Shown one piece after another: positions 21,285-31,134 of a stretch of DNA of 64,000 nt. The position numbers and the translations under genes were made by a program. Positions within the stretch are counted from its first letter, which is position 1. Each line of letters starts with the position of its first letter. The notes beneath the pieces are model-generated. The model was not told where the DNA came from, ran no database searches, and was given only the letters and a program-made list of their open reading frames with translations. The stretch covers positions 3,224,001 through 3,288,000 of the forward strand of contig NZ_CP166850.1 in NCBI RefSeq assembly GCF_041346945.1. The letters are read 5' to 3'. Source of the stretch: Amycolatopsis sp. cg9. GTDB lineage: Bacteria > Actinomycetota > Actinomycetes > Mycobacteriales > Pseudonocardiaceae.

Positions 21285-21752
21285 ATGAACCGGCAGCTGA
21301 TCGGCAGGCTCGGCATCGCGGTGATCGCGATCGCGGCGGTGACCGCCGGCATCTTCATCCTCGGCGACGACGGCTCGTCCCCGCCGGCCCCGGCGGTCGC
21401 CGTGGTGGGGGAGCCGTCGCTGTCGTCCGTCCCGCCGCGCACGGTCATGGCGACGGCGACGTACACCTCGACCCCGCCGGCGCCGTCCGGCTACCAGGTG
21501 ACCTACGAGCTGGCGGGCACCGGCACGGCGACGGTCGTCTACGACTCGAACGGCCTCGGCCTGGTCCACCAGGAGCTCGAAGTCCCGTTGCCGTGGCGGA
21601 AGGAGCTCAGCTGGGCTTCGGCCGGGTCGGTGCAGCTGCTCGGGCAGGGGAGTGGCGCGGTGGAGTGCCGCATCTCCCTCGGCGGCCGCGTGGTGACGGC
21701 CCAGAAGGCGGCGCCCGGCGAGGTCGCCGCGTGCACCGGACGGCTCAGCTGA
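21285..21752 (+). CDS. MmpS-like membrane protein
   Basis: 155 residues. One transmembrane helix (about 7-27) anchors a small external beta-sandwich domain. The pattern VTYELAGTGTATVVYDSNG, then a Trp-Arg-Lys-Glu-Leu strand and a C-terminal Cys pair (ECRISLGG ... AACTG), is that of the mycobacterial MmpS family, whose members help MmpL transporters export lipids and siderophores. No mmpL is in the window. The gene starts 19 bases after the terminator and its 3' end overlaps the convergent acetyltransferase gene by 8 bp. Confidence 0.7.
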   Translation: MNRQLIGRLGIAVIAIAAVTAGIFILGDDGSSPPAPAVAVVGEPSLSSVPPRTVMATATYTSTPPAPSGYQVTYELAGTGTATVVYDSNGLGLVHQELEVPLPWRKELSWASAGSVQLLGQGSGAVECRISLGGRVVTAQKAAPGEVAACTGRLS

Positions 21753-22224
21753 GGGCCTTCGCGAACCAGTGCTCGGCGAACTGCCCGTCGTTGAAGGGGG
21801 CGACCTCGTCGTAGCCGATCTTCGCGTAGAGCGCGCGGGCTTCGACGAGGTCGTGGCGGGTGTCGAGCCGCATGAGCGCCGAGCCGAGCCCGCGGGCGGC
21901 TTCCTCGGCGGCCGCCACCAGCGCGGGGCCGCCGCCGGTGCCGCGGTGGGCCGGCTTGATGAAGACCTTCGTCAGCTCGGTGATCCCGGGCTCGACGACG
22001 CGCGTCCCGGCGCACCCCGCGACTTCGCCGTCCCGCCTGCCGACGAAGAACGCCCCGGTGGGCGGCACCAGATCGGTGCCGGGCGCCTCGGCGACGTAGT
22101 GCGTGAGCTCGGCTTCGGTGACCGGGCGCCCGAAGTAGCGCGAAGCGACTTCGTCCATGTACTCGCGCATGATCGCGACGGCGTCGGGGTGGGCCACGTC
22201 GATCCGGGTGATCGTCCAGTTCAC
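21745..22224 (-). CDS. GNAT family N-acetyltransferase
   Basis: 159 residues from the GTG at 22224 (leader M-N-W-T-I-T-R), chosen because an AGGATGG site lies about 7 bases upstream and homology patterns begin here; a longer frame to 22404 has no site. The acetyl-CoA loop is seen as KVFIKPAHRGTGGG (about residues 88-101), followed by the amphipathic helix and a LYAKIGYDEV end typical of GNAT enzymes. The acceptor substrate cannot be told. The stop overlaps the end of the MmpS-like gene tail to tail. Confidence 0.85.
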   Translation of the reverse strand: MNWTITRIDVAHPDAVAIMREYMDEVASRYFGRPVTEAELTHYVAEAPGTDLVPPTGAFFVGRRDGEVAGCAGTRVVEPGITELTKVFIKPAHRGTGGGPALVAAAEEAARGLGSALMRLDTRHDLVEARALYAKIGYDEVAPFNDGQFAEHWFAKALS

Positions 22225-22282
22225 GTACCCATCCTGGGGACGCTGTCCAGCGAATTCGCCCGGCCACCGGCACCATGGGGAC

Positions 22283-22507
22283 ATGACGACTGTCACGAAG
22301 CGCCTAGCGGTGGTGGCCGTCCTGCTGATCACGGTGGGCGCGGTCCTGCTGTCGGTGGGCGCGATCGGCTTCCGGGCGACGTCCGACCAGCCCGACGCCA
22401 ACATCGGCGCGGGGTTCGCCCTGCTGGCCGGCCCCTACGTGGTGGGACTGGGCCTGGTGTTCGCGTTGTCGGCGGGCTTGACCCACCTCACGACGCGCCG
22501 TCGCTGA
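22283..22507 (+). CDS. Small two-helix membrane protein
   Basis: 74 residues from the ATG at 22283, with a GGGG stretch just upstream. Two transmembrane helices (about 9-29 and 44-66) are joined by a short polar loop; the ends are basic (Lys-Arg and Arg-Arg-Arg). An upstream in-frame start at 22157 would overlap the divergent acetyltransferase and lacks a site. Family not recognised. The 3' end overlaps the convergent gene at 22488 by 20 bp. Confidence 0.55.
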   Translation: MTTVTKRLAVVAVLLITVGAVLLSVGAIGFRATSDQPDANIGAGFALLAGPYVVGLGLVFALSAGLTHLTTRRR

Positions 22508-23105
22508 CGCCCCACAGCCCTTCGGGCAGCCGGTCGGCCAGGTCGGCGAGGTAGCCGGCCTCGGCGACGACGTTCTGCCGCGTCGCGCAGCCCTGCGCCC
22601 AGGTCCGCGCCGAGCCGTGCGCCACGACGACGTCGCGCCCGGCGAAGCGCGGGTTCGCGGCCAGCCACCGGGACAGCTCGGCCGCCAGCCGCGGGGCCGA
22701 CGGCACCGCCACGCCCTGCCCCGCGGTGATGCGCACCTCCGGGCTCGGGGGCACCTGCACCTGCGTGACGTGGATGTCGCGGAAGTACGTGTGGTCGTCG
22801 AAGTGCCGGTACGGCTCCTGGGCGTCGACGGCGATCACCGCCCGGTCGCGGTGGCGGAACTCGACCCACGTCGTGTGGGTGCTCCCGGCCAGCGGGCGGC
22901 CGCTCGGGTGGAGCACCCCGAAGGTCGGCACCGCCCGCGCGTCACTGGGGACGCCGCTGTCGAAGGTGCCGCCGCGCTCGGCCGCGAAGGCCTTGAACCA
23001 GTGCTCCTTGCGGCTTTCGACGAACTTCGTGTGCGAGCGCCACCAGATCGCCCCCGCCGCCGCGAACACCGCGGCGATCAGGACGATCACCACCACCAAG
23101 AGCAT
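22488..23105 (-). CDS. Membrane-anchored protein of unknown function
   Basis: 205 residues. A transmembrane helix (2-22) is followed by a basic stretch and a soluble domain with Trp, His and Tyr residues (WVEFRHRDRAVIAVDAQEPYRHF). No known catalytic motif was recognised. The start shares one base with the stop of the WXG100-type gene upstream (TGATG), so it is the fourth gene of a reverse operon with proteins typical of type VII secretion. An accessory role with those substrates is only an inference from this arrangement. Confidence 0.65.
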   Translation of the reverse strand: MLLVVVIVLIAAVFAAAGAIWWRSHTKFVESRKEHWFKAFAAERGGTFDSGVPSDARAVPTFGVLHPSGRPLAGSTHTTWVEFRHRDRAVIAVDAQEPYRHFDDHTYFRDIHVTQVQVPPSPEVRITAGQGVAVPSAPRLAAELSRWLAANPRFAGRDVVVAHGSARTWAQGCATRQNVVAEAGYLADLADRLPEGLWGVSDGAS

Positions 23106-24295
23106 CAGAAGTCCAGGTCCTCGCGGGTCTCGTCGTCGGATTGGTTCCGGCCGGTCTCGCCGTAGTCGCTCGCCTTCTTGGCGTTCTTGACGTGGCTGTT
23201 GAGCTTGCCGAGGTGGTCGTTGAGCGTCTTCGCCGGGTTGTCGCCGGGCTTGGCCGGGTTGAACCCGAAGACGCCCTTGGCGGCCGCCTCCCCGCCCTTC
23301 TGCGCGATCTCGGACAGGGCGTTCTTCCCGGCCCGCTTGCCGATCATGCCCTCGGCGCCCTTGAGCTTGTCGACCAGGCCCATGCCCGCGTCGCGCTGCC
23401 CGATCTCGGCCAGCTTCTTCGCGGTCTTGCCCTCGGTGAACACCTTGCCGAGCTTCGTCGCCGCCAGCTTGGCCTTCATCTTCTGCAGCCAGTCGAGGAT
23501 CTTCTGCAGCAGCTCGCGGACCTTCGAGACCTTCTTCGTCGTCTTCGCGGCGGTCGTGCCGAGCTTGACCTCCGATGCCGTGCCGGCGGTCGCGACCGAC
23601 GCCCCGCAGCTGGGCACCGCGGCCGCCAGCGCCGGGATCCAGATCATGATCAGCCAGGTGACCAGCTCGGTGAGGATCGCCTTGATCAGGTCCTCGATGA
23701 AGCTCATCAGCATGCTGCTCAGCTGCAGCATCTGCGCCATGTCGCCGGACTTCGCGGAGACGCCGCCGATGCCGTGGGCGAACTCGCCCAGCGACTTGCG
23801 CGCCGCGTCGCCGGCGTCGCCCTTCCAGTCCGCCAGCGACGTGTCGGCGACCTCGGCGAAGTTCTTCGCCAGCTGGTCCAGCCCGGTCGCGATGGCGTTG
23901 AAGTTGTCGGCCGCGATCCCGAGCGCCGGCCCGTCGCCGCTGACGAAGTGGATCGCGTCCTGGATCGGCTGGACGGCGCCGATCAGGAAGTTCAGCCCCT
24001 GCCCGACGAGCCAGCCGAGCGGGTCGGTGGCGATGTCGGTGATGGTGCTCGCGCTCGACTGGATGAAGGACGCCGTGTCGGTCGCGATCGTGCCCAGCCC
24101 GAGGGCGATGTCGACGCCGTCCGGGTGCGGCGCGGTGGCGGCCTTGGCCACCGAGACGACGTCCTTGCCCACGGTGACGGCGCTGCCGACGAACGGGGTC
24201 GCCTTGACCGCGTTGTCGACGTTCACCCCCAGCACCGTGTTCGGGTCGTCGCTCTTGACGCTGACGCCGCTCGCGACGTCCTGGAACTCCGCCAT
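23105..24295 (-). CDS. WXG100-domain protein, probable type VII secretion substrate
   Basis: 396 residues. Residues about 125-215 form a helical hairpin with Trp157-x-Gly159 (ADWKGDAGDAARKSL), the hallmark turn of the WXG100 fold. Before it lies an Ala/Gly/Val-rich region; after it a hydrophobic section (about 195-232, able to span a membrane) and then a Lys/Ala-rich coiled tail ending in acidic Asp-Glu-Thr-Arg-Glu-Asp-Leu-Asp-Phe. The layout (WXG100 module plus C-terminal cargo) resembles LXG or polymorphic-toxin type proteins, but no toxin domain is recognisable. It lies 13 bases after the EspC-like gene and overlaps the next gene by one base. Confidence 0.7.
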   Translation of the reverse strand: MAEFQDVASGVSVKSDDPNTVLGVNVDNAVKATPFVGSAVTVGKDVVSVAKAATAPHPDGVDIALGLGTIATDTASFIQSSASTITDIATDPLGWLVGQGLNFLIGAVQPIQDAIHFVSGDGPALGIAADNFNAIATGLDQLAKNFAEVADTSLADWKGDAGDAARKSLGEFAHGIGGVSAKSGDMAQMLQLSSMLMSFIEDLIKAILTELVTWLIMIWIPALAAAVPSCGASVATAGTASEVKLGTTAAKTTKKVSKVRELLQKILDWLQKMKAKLAATKLGKVFTEGKTAKKLAEIGQRDAGMGLVDKLKGAEGMIGKRAGKNALSEIAQKGGEAAAKGVFGFNPAKPGDNPAKTLNDHLGKLNSHVKNAKKASDYGETGRNQSDDETREDLDF

Positions 24296-24308
24296 CCTCG
24301 TGGCCCCC

Positions 24309-24650
24309 TCAGGGCTTCTTCGGGCCGTCGAGCAGGACCTCGACCTGCCCGAAGAAGGCCTTGTGGTCGTCTTCGGTGCCCTGGTAGACGTTCGCCGCGT
24401 CGGTGAACTTGCCCTGCGCCGACGTCAGGCCCTCGGCCATCGACGCCAGCAGGTCGCGCAGCTCGTGCAGCGTTTCGTCGTACCCGTGCTTGGTGAACAG
24501 GCCCACCACGCCCCACGACTTGTCGCCGACATCGGCCTGGCCGACCTTCTCGGTGAACTTCGCGCCTTGGTCCTTGTACTTGCCGAGCACGCCGACGTAC
24601 TTCCGCAGCGCGTCGACCTCGACCTGGTAGCCGCCGGTCCCGTCGGGCAT
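24309..24650 (-). CDS. EspC-like (DUF2580-type) small type VII substrate or partner
   Basis: 113 residues, mostly alpha-helical, with the layout of ESX-associated EspC-type proteins: two helices around a Trp-Gly turn (KSWGVVG, Trp46) and a C-terminal YxxxE motif (Tyr89 to Glu93), the export signal of type VII substrates. It shares one base with the YbaB-like gene upstream and precedes the WXG100-type gene by 13 bases, so the two may form a secreted heterodimer. No signal peptide, as expected. Confidence 0.7.
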   Translation of the reverse strand: MPDGTGGYQVEVDALRKYVGVLGKYKDQGAKFTEKVGQADVGDKSWGVVGLFTKHGYDETLHELRDLLASMAEGLTSAQGKFTDAANVYQGTEDDHKAFFGQVEVLLDGPKKP

Positions 24651-25222
24651 CAGTCCTCCTCATCGAACAGGTTCCGCAGGAAGGTGTCGCCCGCGGACCC
24701 ACCGGCCGCCGGCGGTGCCGGGGGCGGCGTGGGGTCAGTGGCGCTGTCGGACGGCCGCAGCACCCGCTCCTCCGAGAAGTCCTCCGGCGCGGCCGGCCGC
24801 TCGCGGGCCGGCGTCTCGTCCGCCAGCTTCGACCGCATTTCTTCGACGGTGGTTCCGAACGCTTCCGCCTGCGTCTCCAGGACCTGGTCGACCAGGCCGA
24901 GGTCGTCGCCGAGGTGCTCCTGGACGAGCACGGCCTGCCGCCGGGCCGCCTCGCCGACCGCCTCCCGCAGCGTCGCCATCAGGGCCGCGGACAGCGCCTG
25001 CGGGCCCTTCGCCAGCGCGGCGTCGGTGAACTTGACGTCGAGGACCGCGCCGCCCGGCCCGGTGACCACGGTCACCCCGCCGTCCGGCGACGACGCGCCC
25101 GCCCGCAGCTCGGACAGCTGCTGCTGCATCGCGCCGAGACCGGCGAACCGGTCGTCGACGTTCCGGATGCTCGACTGGAACCGCTCGAACTCGGTCACCA
25201 GCTGCTCGAACTCGGCCGCCAT
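24650..25222 (-). CDS. YbaB/EbfC-like protein with acidic tail
   Basis: 190 residues. Residues 1-115 have the YbaB/EbfC nucleoid-protein pattern: an N-terminal helix with Gln/Leu heptads, then TVVTGPGGAVLDVKFTDAAL and a helix. The last 75 residues are Pro/Glu/Asp-rich. It is the first gene of a four-gene reverse operon with an EspC-like and a WXG100-type protein. YbaB-like proteins are common beside type VII substrate genes in Pseudonocardiaceae-like genomes, where they may act as cytoplasmic chaperones; that is inference. Confidence 0.7.
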   Translation of the reverse strand: MAAEFEQLVTEFERFQSSIRNVDDRFAGLGAMQQQLSELRAGASSPDGGVTVVTGPGGAVLDVKFTDAALAKGPQALSAALMATLREAVGEAARRQAVLVQEHLGDDLGLVDQVLETQAEAFGTTVEEMRSKLADETPARERPAAPEDFSEERVLRPSDSATDPTPPPAPPAAGGSAGDTFLRNLFDEED

Positions 25223-25381
25223 GCCGCTCGTCCCCTCCCGATCGCGTGTCTGCCCATCGTGACCCTTCGACGGCGGTGTGACGCACGGAACGGCCGATCC
25301 GATCCCACTGCATCACCCGGTCGGGTAATGGGTAGGTTTCCGGCCGCAAGGGGAAGCAGGGAAGAACGCTAGGAGTGTGTG

Positions 25382-25537
25382 ATGACCAGCAGCGAAGGGG
25401 CCGACCGGCCCGACGAGGAGCCGAAGTCGACGGGGAGCCACGCGGCGCCCGAGGGGGCCGGCGTGCACCCGCTGATCGACCTCTCGCGCGACCCGAACCC
25501 GGGCAAGCCCGACCACGCGAAGCCCGAAGAGGACTGA
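25382..25537 (+). CDS. 51-residue acidic hydrophilic protein
   Basis: ATG at 25382, six bases after a strong AGGAG (25371-25375), ending TGA at 25535-25537. The peptide is rich in Asp, Glu, Pro, Gly and Lys, with no hydrophobic core except VHPLIDL around residue 30, so it is likely to be disordered. The family is not recognised. It is divergent from the YbaB-like gene and followed by a palindromic repeat. Confidence 0.55.
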   Translation: MTSSEGADRPDEEPKSTGSHAAPEGAGVHPLIDLSRDPNPGKPDHAKPEED

Positions 25538-25570
25538 CGCGCCACCCGCCGTCCGGCCGCGCGGTCTGCC

Positions 25571-25623
25571 GTCTTGAATGACTCATCCAGGTCTTCGGAG
25601 GTCCTGGATGAGTCGTTCAAGAC
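25571..25623. repeat. Long palindrome, member of a short interspersed repeat family
   Basis: 21-base arms at 25571-25591 and 25603-25623 match with one T-G pair, separated by 11 bases. The arms carry GTCTTGAAYGACTC, which is similar to the palindromes at 59317 and 59351. It follows the 51-residue gene by 33 bases and could also terminate its transcript. Confidence 0.7.
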
Positions 25624-26055
25624 CGCCGGACCGGCGCCGCGGGACCGCCGGAACATCCCGCGGTCCGCGTGCGTTGAGAACACCGTCGGGGGAGAAGCGC
25701 GAGCCGGGAAGTGCGGCCGCCACACCGGGGCGACCGTACTGCGGAACATTCCCCGGCCGGGCGGTGCCGAGAGGTAGGCTGGTCGTTCGCCGACCTTCAG
25801 ACCCCCCGCCGCGTTCCGTCCGGATCCGGGCGGGTATCTTTGGAGACCGTGCCCGGCATGCGTCGGGCCGCTCCGCGTGCCGTGCGGCATGGGCGGGGTG
25901 CTCAGGCACCCGGTCACCGGCTTCGGCAGGTCGGGGTTCCGACGGAAATCCCTCCGGGAAGTTACCGGTCGTCAGACCGTGACGCGGGTCGACACGCCCG
26001 ACCGCGGGGGCCGGTGAAGACACGAAGAAGCAGATCACGACAGGAAGCTGGTCCA
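25624..26055 (+). promoter_or_regulatory. Leader and promoter region of the str operon
   Basis: Non-coding 430 bases before rpsL. Seen: an inverted repeat (CCGCGGGA 25637-25644 / 25656-25663), two copies of a GGAACAT-CC box (25649-25660 and 25742-25752), possible -10 hexamers TAGGCT (25775-25780) and TATCTT (25835-25840) without good -35 partners, a small GGGTGC stem with TCAG loop (25896-25911), and the motif shared with the rpsJ leader (25983-26018). No open frame has a ribosome site. Confidence 0.45.
25983..26018 (+). promoter_or_regulatory. Leader motif shared with rpsJ operon
   Basis: GACACGCCCGACCGCG (25991-26006) is identical to 30671-30686, and the following 11 bases are similar. Here CGCGG/TCG (25983-25991, one bulge) can pair with CGACCGCG (25999-26006). 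It lies about 50 bases before the rpsL start. Confidence 0.5.
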
Positions 26056-26430
26056 TTGCCCACGATCCAGCAGCTGGTCCGCAAGGGCCGCCAGGACAAG
26101 GCTGCCAAGCAGAAGACCGCGGCCCTCAAGGGGAGCCCGCAGCGGCGCGGCGTGTGCACCCGCGTGTACACGACCACCCCCAAGAAGCCGAACTCGGCGC
26201 TGCGCAAGGTCGCGCGTGTGAAGCTGACCAGCGGCATCGAGGTCACCGCCTACATCCCCGGTGAGGGCCACAACCTGCAGGAGCACTCGATGGTGCTCGT
26301 GCGTGGTGGTCGTGTGAAGGACCTTCCGGGTGTCCGTTACAAGATCATCCGCGGTTCGCTCGACACGCAGGGTGTCAAGAACCGCAAGCAGGCGCGCAGC
26401 CGGTACGGCGCGAAGAAGGAGAAGAGCTAA
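26056..26430 (+). CDS. rpsL: 30S ribosomal protein S12
   Basis: 124 residues, the family length. The start is TTG at 26056 (M-P-T-I-Q-Q-L) with AGGA at 26042-26045. Lys43 and Lys88, the residues that change in streptomycin resistance, are of the sensitive type, and Asp89 (site of methylthiolation in other bacteria) is present. S12 sits at the decoding centre. The stop overlaps rpsG by one base (TAATG). First gene of the str operon. Confidence 0.99.
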   Translation: MPTIQQLVRKGRQDKAAKQKTAALKGSPQRRGVCTRVYTTTPKKPNSALRKVARVKLTSGIEVTAYIPGEGHNLQEHSMVLVRGGRVKDLPGVRYKIIRGSLDTQGVKNRKQARSRYGAKKEKS

Positions 26431-26900
26431 TGCCCCGCAAGGGTCCGGCCCCGAAGCGGCCGCTGATCTCCGACCCCGTCTACGCCTCCCCGCTGGTCAC
26501 CCAGCTGGTGAACAAGGTGCTGAAGGACGGGAAGCGGTCCCTGGCCGAGCGCATCGTGTACGGCGCGCTCGAAGGCGCTCGCGAGAAGACGGGCACCGAC
26601 CCGGTCGTCACGCTGAAGCGCGCTCTCGACAACGTGAAGCCCACCATCGAGGTGAAGAGCCGCCGCGTCGGTGGTGCCACCTACCAGGTGCCGATCGAGG
26701 TCAAGCCGGGCCGCTCCACGACCCTGGCGCTGCGCTGGCTGGTCTCCTTCTCGCAGGCTCGCCGCGAGAAGACGATGATCGAGCGCCTGCAGAACGAGCT
26801 CCTGGACGCTTCCAACGGCCTCGGTGCCTCCGTGAAGCGTCGCGAAGACACGCACAAGATGGCCGAGTCCAACCGGGCCTTCGCGCACTACCGCTGGTGA
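26430..26900 (+). CDS. rpsG: 30S ribosomal protein S7
   Basis: 156 residues, standard bacterial length, starting [11 protein letters not shown] and ending with the Ala-His-Tyr-Arg-Trp tail. S7 nucleates assembly of the 30S head and contacts E-site tRNA. Coupled to rpsL by a one-base overlap; fusA follows after 63 bases. In E. coli S7 represses this operon by binding the rpsL-rpsG gap, which does not exist here, so control must differ (inference). Confidence 0.99.
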   Translation: MPRKGPAPKRPLISDPVYASPLVTQLVNKVLKDGKRSLAERIVYGALEGAREKTGTDPVVTLKRALDNVKPTIEVKSRRVGGATYQVPIEVKPGRSTTLALRWLVSFSQARREKTMIERLQNELLDASNGLGASVKRREDTHKMAESNRAFAHYRW

Positions 26901-26963
26901 TGACCGCCCGGCTGTCGACCAAGCCATGCCGGGCCCCAAGCTTGAGAACAGGGGAACACTCTC

Positions 26964-29063
26964 GTGGCACGTGAAGTGCTGACCGACCTGAACAAGGTCC
27001 GCAACATCGGCATCATGGCCCACATCGACGCCGGCAAGACGACGACCACCGAGCGGATCCTGTTCTACACCGGGGTCAACTACAAGATCGGTGAAGTCCA
27101 CGACGGCGCCGCCACCATGGACTGGATGGAGGAGGAGCAGAAGCGGGGTATCACCATCACCTCGGCTGCCACCACCACCTTCTGGGCCGACCACCAGATC
27201 AACCTGATCGACACCCCCGGGCACGTCGACTTCACCGTCGAGGTGGAGCGCAACCTCCGGGTGCTCGACGGCGCGGTCGCGGTCTTCGACGGCAAGGAAG
27301 GCGTCGAGCCGCAGTCCGAGCAGGTCTGGCGGCAGGCGGACAAGTACGACGTCCCGCGCATCTGCTTCGTCAACAAGATGGACAAGCTGGGTGCGGACTT
27401 CTACTACACCCTGAAGACCATCACGGACCGCCTCGGCGTCAAGCCGCTGGCGATCCAGCTGCCGATCGGCGCCGAGAACGACTTCGAAGGCGTCATCGAC
27501 CTGGTCCGCATGAAGGCGCTGACCTGGCGCGGCGAGGTCCAGAAGGGCGAGGACTACTCGGTCGAGGACATCCCGGCCGACCTGGCCGACCGTGCGGCGG
27601 AGTACCGCGAGAAGCTGATCGAGGCCGTCGCCGAGACCGACGACGCGCTGATGGAGAAGTTCCTCGAGGGCGAAGAGCTGTCGACGGACGAGATCAAGTC
27701 CGGTATCCGCAAGCTGGTCATCACCCGCGAGGCGTTCCCGGTCCTGGCCGGCTCCGCCTTCAAGAACAAGGGCGTGCAGCCCATGCTCGACGCGGTGATC
27801 GACTACCTGCCGTCGCCGCTGGACGTCCCGGCCGTCGAGGGCCTGCTGCCCGACGGCGAGACCGTGGTGACCCGCAAGGCCTCCGTGGACGAGCCGTTCG
27901 CCGCGCTCGCGTTCAAGATCGCCGCGCACCCGTTCTTCGGCAAGCTGACCTACATCCGGGTGTACTCGGGCAAGGTCGCCGCCGGCGCGCAGGTCATCAA
28001 CGCGACCAAGGAGCGCAAGGAGCGCATCGGGAAGATCTTCCAGATGCACTCCAACAAGGAGAACCCGGTCGACGACGCCCAGGTCGGCCACATCTACGCG
28101 GTCATCGGGCTGAAGGACACCACCACGGGTGACACCCTGGCGGACCCGCAGAACCCGATCGTGCTGGAGTCGATGACGTTCCCCGAGCCGGTCATCCGGG
28201 TCGCGATCGAACCGAAGACGAAGGCCGACCAGGAGAAGCTGTCCCTGGCGATCCAGAAGCTGGCCGAAGAGGACCCGACGTTCCAGGTCAAGCTGGACGA
28301 GGACACCGGCCAGACGATCATCGCGGGCATGGGTGAGCTGCACCTCGAGGTGCTGGTGAACCGGATGAAGTCCGACTACAAGGTCGAGGCGAACATCGGC
28401 AAGCCGCAGGTCGCCTACCGCGAGACGATCAAGAAGACGGTCGACAAGCTCGACTACGTCCACAAGAAGCAGACCGGTGGTTCCGGCCAGTTCGCGAAGG
28501 TCATCGTGAAGCTGGAGCCGCTCGAGCGCACCGACGGCGCGCTCTACGAGTTCGACAACAAGGTGACCGGTGGTCGCGTGCCGCGGGAGTACATCCCGTC
28601 GGTGGACGCGGGCGCGCAGGACGCGATGCAGTACGGCGTCCTGGCCGGCTACCCGCTCGTCGGGTTGAAGTTCACCCTGTTGGACGGTGCTTACCACGAG
28701 GTCGACTCTTCGGAGATGGCGTTCAAGATCGCCGGTTCCATGGCGATGAAGGAAGCCGCGAAGAAGGCCGGCCCGGTGATCCTGGAGCCGATGATGGCGG
28801 TCGAGGTGACCACGCCCGAGGACTACATGGGTGACGTCATCGGTGACCTCAACTCCCGCCGTGGTCAGATCCAGGCCATGGAGGAGCGGTCGGGCACCCG
28901 CGTCGTGAAGGCGCTGGTCCCGCTGTCGGAGATGTTCGGCTACGTCGGCGACCTGCGGTCCCGCACCCAGGGCCGGGCGAACTACTCCATGGTGTTCGAC
29001 TCCTACGCCGAGGTTCCCGCGAACGTCGCGAAGGAAATCATCGCGAAGGCGACAGGGGAGTAA
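26964..29063 (+). CDS. fusA: Elongation factor G
   Basis: 699 residues, GTG start at 26964 with AGGGGAA upstream. The GTPase motifs are seen: [13 protein letters not shown] (P-loop, about 18-28), DTPGHVDF (G3) and NKMD (G4). Domains II-V follow with normal length. It drives translocation and, with RRF, ribosome recycling. Third gene of the str operon; 129 bases with a hairpin separate it from tuf. Confidence 0.99.
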   Translation: MAREVLTDLNKVRNIGIMAHIDAGKTTTTERILFYTGVNYKIGEVHDGAATMDWMEEEQKRGITITSAATTTFWADHQINLIDTPGHVDFTVEVERNLRVLDGAVAVFDGKEGVEPQSEQVWRQADKYDVPRICFVNKMDKLGADFYYTLKTITDRLGVKPLAIQLPIGAENDFEGVIDLVRMKALTWRGEVQKGEDYSVEDIPADLADRAAEYREKLIEAVAETDDALMEKFLEGEELSTDEIKSGIRKLVITREAFPVLAGSAFKNKGVQPMLDAVIDYLPSPLDVPAVEGLLPDGETVVTRKASVDEPFAALAFKIAAHPFFGKLTYIRVYSGKVAAGAQVINATKERKERIGKIFQMHSNKENPVDDAQVGHIYAVIGLKDTTTGDTLADPQNPIVLESMTFPEPVIRVAIEPKTKADQEKLSLAIQKLAEEDPTFQVKLDEDTGQTIIAGMGELHLEVLVNRMKSDYKVEANIGKPQVAYRETIKKTVDKLDYVHKKQTGGSGQFAKVIVKLEPLERTDGALYEFDNKVTGGRVPREYIPSVDAGAQDAMQYGVLAGYPLVGLKFTLLDGAYHEVDSSEMAFKIAGSMAMKEAAKKAGPVILEPMMAVEVTTPEDYMGDVIGDLNSRRGQIQAMEERSGTRVVKALVPLSEMFGYVGDLRSRTQGRANYSMVFDSYAEVPANVAKEIIAKATGE

Positions 29064-29130
29064 CTCCCCCGAGCGCTCGCGGGCATTAAGGGACTCTCCT
29101 GAACGTCCGCAGCACCGACGAAGGAACATT

Positions 29131-29158
29131 CACGGGGCGGCAGCCACGCCGCCCCGTG
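29131..29158 (+). terminator. Hairpin between fusA and tuf
   Basis: Perfect 11-bp stem (CACGGGGCGGC at 29131-29141 with 29148-29158), 6-base loop. It lies 34 bases before the tuf start. Since tuf is usually expressed above fusA, this may be a processing or attenuation site, with a tuf promoter possible inside the gap. Confidence 0.5.
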
Positions 29159-29192
29159 AGCACGAAGCAAATCAGTCCAGGAGGACATTCCA

Positions 29193-30386
<1,194 letters not shown>

Positions 30387-30398
30387 TTTCACGCCCCG

Positions 30399-30422
30399 GC
30401 CGGGGGGTAATACACCCCCGGC
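30399..30422 (+). terminator. Hairpin after tuf
   Basis: GCCGGGGG (30399-30406) pairs with CCCCCGGC (30415-30422), 8-base AT-containing loop, 12 bases after the tuf stop. Probably the end of the str operon. Confidence 0.6.
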
Positions 30423-30794
30423 TCAAGGGCGTCAAATCACGTGTGCGACACTATTCAGGTTGCTCGTCCTGGGGCGGCCGATCCTCGTCGGGGTTTTCCC
30501 CGCGGGGGTCCGGCCGCCCTGGCGCGAGTGGCCACGGTCCGCCGAGCCTCTTCCTTCGGGTAGGCGAGCGGGCAAAGGCGGTGAGACGGCCAGCCGGCTC
30601 ATAGCCTCCTCACGTTGAGGAAGACCAGGCAAGACGACGATCCCGCGGGATCCGTCTGTGCGTCGGGCGCGACACGCCCGACCGCGTGGACCGGGGACAG
30701 GGCCGTTGAACTGCGGAAACCCAGGCTCAGGGTGGCAACACCCAGCGGGGTTTGTGAGATAGCGGCACGAGACGACAAGGAACGAGCAGCCACC
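30423..30794 (+). promoter_or_regulatory. Leader of the S10 operon
   Basis: 372 non-coding bases before rpsJ. An AT-richer patch with CACTAT/CTATTC (30449-30456) may be the -10 region. The RNA could fold strongly: an outer stem GGGCGGCCG (30472-30480) with CGGCCGCCC (30511-30519) encloses a CGGGG-TTTT-CCCCG hairpin (30489-30502). Further down lies the motif shared with rpsL (30662-30697). In other bacteria this operon is regulated through its leader by L4; whether that holds here cannot be seen. Confidence 0.5.
30662..30697 (+). promoter_or_regulatory. Leader motif shared with str operon
   Basis: GTCGGGCG (30662-30669) pairs perfectly with CGCCCGAC (30675-30682) around a CGACA loop. The segment GACACGCCCGACCGCG (30671-30686) is identical to 25991-26006. 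Confidence 0.55.
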
Positions 30795-31100
30795 ATGGCG
30801 GGACAGAAGATCCGCATCCGGCTCAAGGCCTACGACCACGAGGCGATCGACACCTCGGCGCGCAAGATCGTGGAGACGGTCACGCGCACCGGCGCCCGGG
30901 TTGTCGGGCCGGTGCCGCTGCCCACCGAGAAGAACGTTTACTGCGTCATCCGCTCGCCGCACAAGTACAAGGACTCGCGCGAGCACTTCGAGATGCGCAC
31001 GCACAAGCGTCTGATCGACATCCTCGACCCGACGCCGAAGACGGTCGACGCGCTCATGCGCATCGACCTGCCGGCGAGCGTCGACGTCAACATCCAGTAG
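30795..31100 (+). CDS. rpsJ: 30S ribosomal protein S10
   Basis: 101 residues from the ATG at 30795 (M-A-G-Q-K-I-R-I-R); an upstream in-frame start at 30615 is rejected as it would add 60 unrelated residues. The length matches mycobacterial S10. S10 is in the 30S head and is also NusE, a partner of NusB in antitermination. First gene of the S10 operon; rplC follows after 34 bases. Confidence 0.98.
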   Translation: MAGQKIRIRLKAYDHEAIDTSARKIVETVTRTGARVVGPVPLPTEKNVYCVIRSPHKYKDSREHFEMRTHKRLIDILDPTPKTVDALMRIDLPASVDVNIQ

Positions 31101-31134
31101 TAGCGGCGGGCGAGCGGCGGAGAGTAAGAGACTC

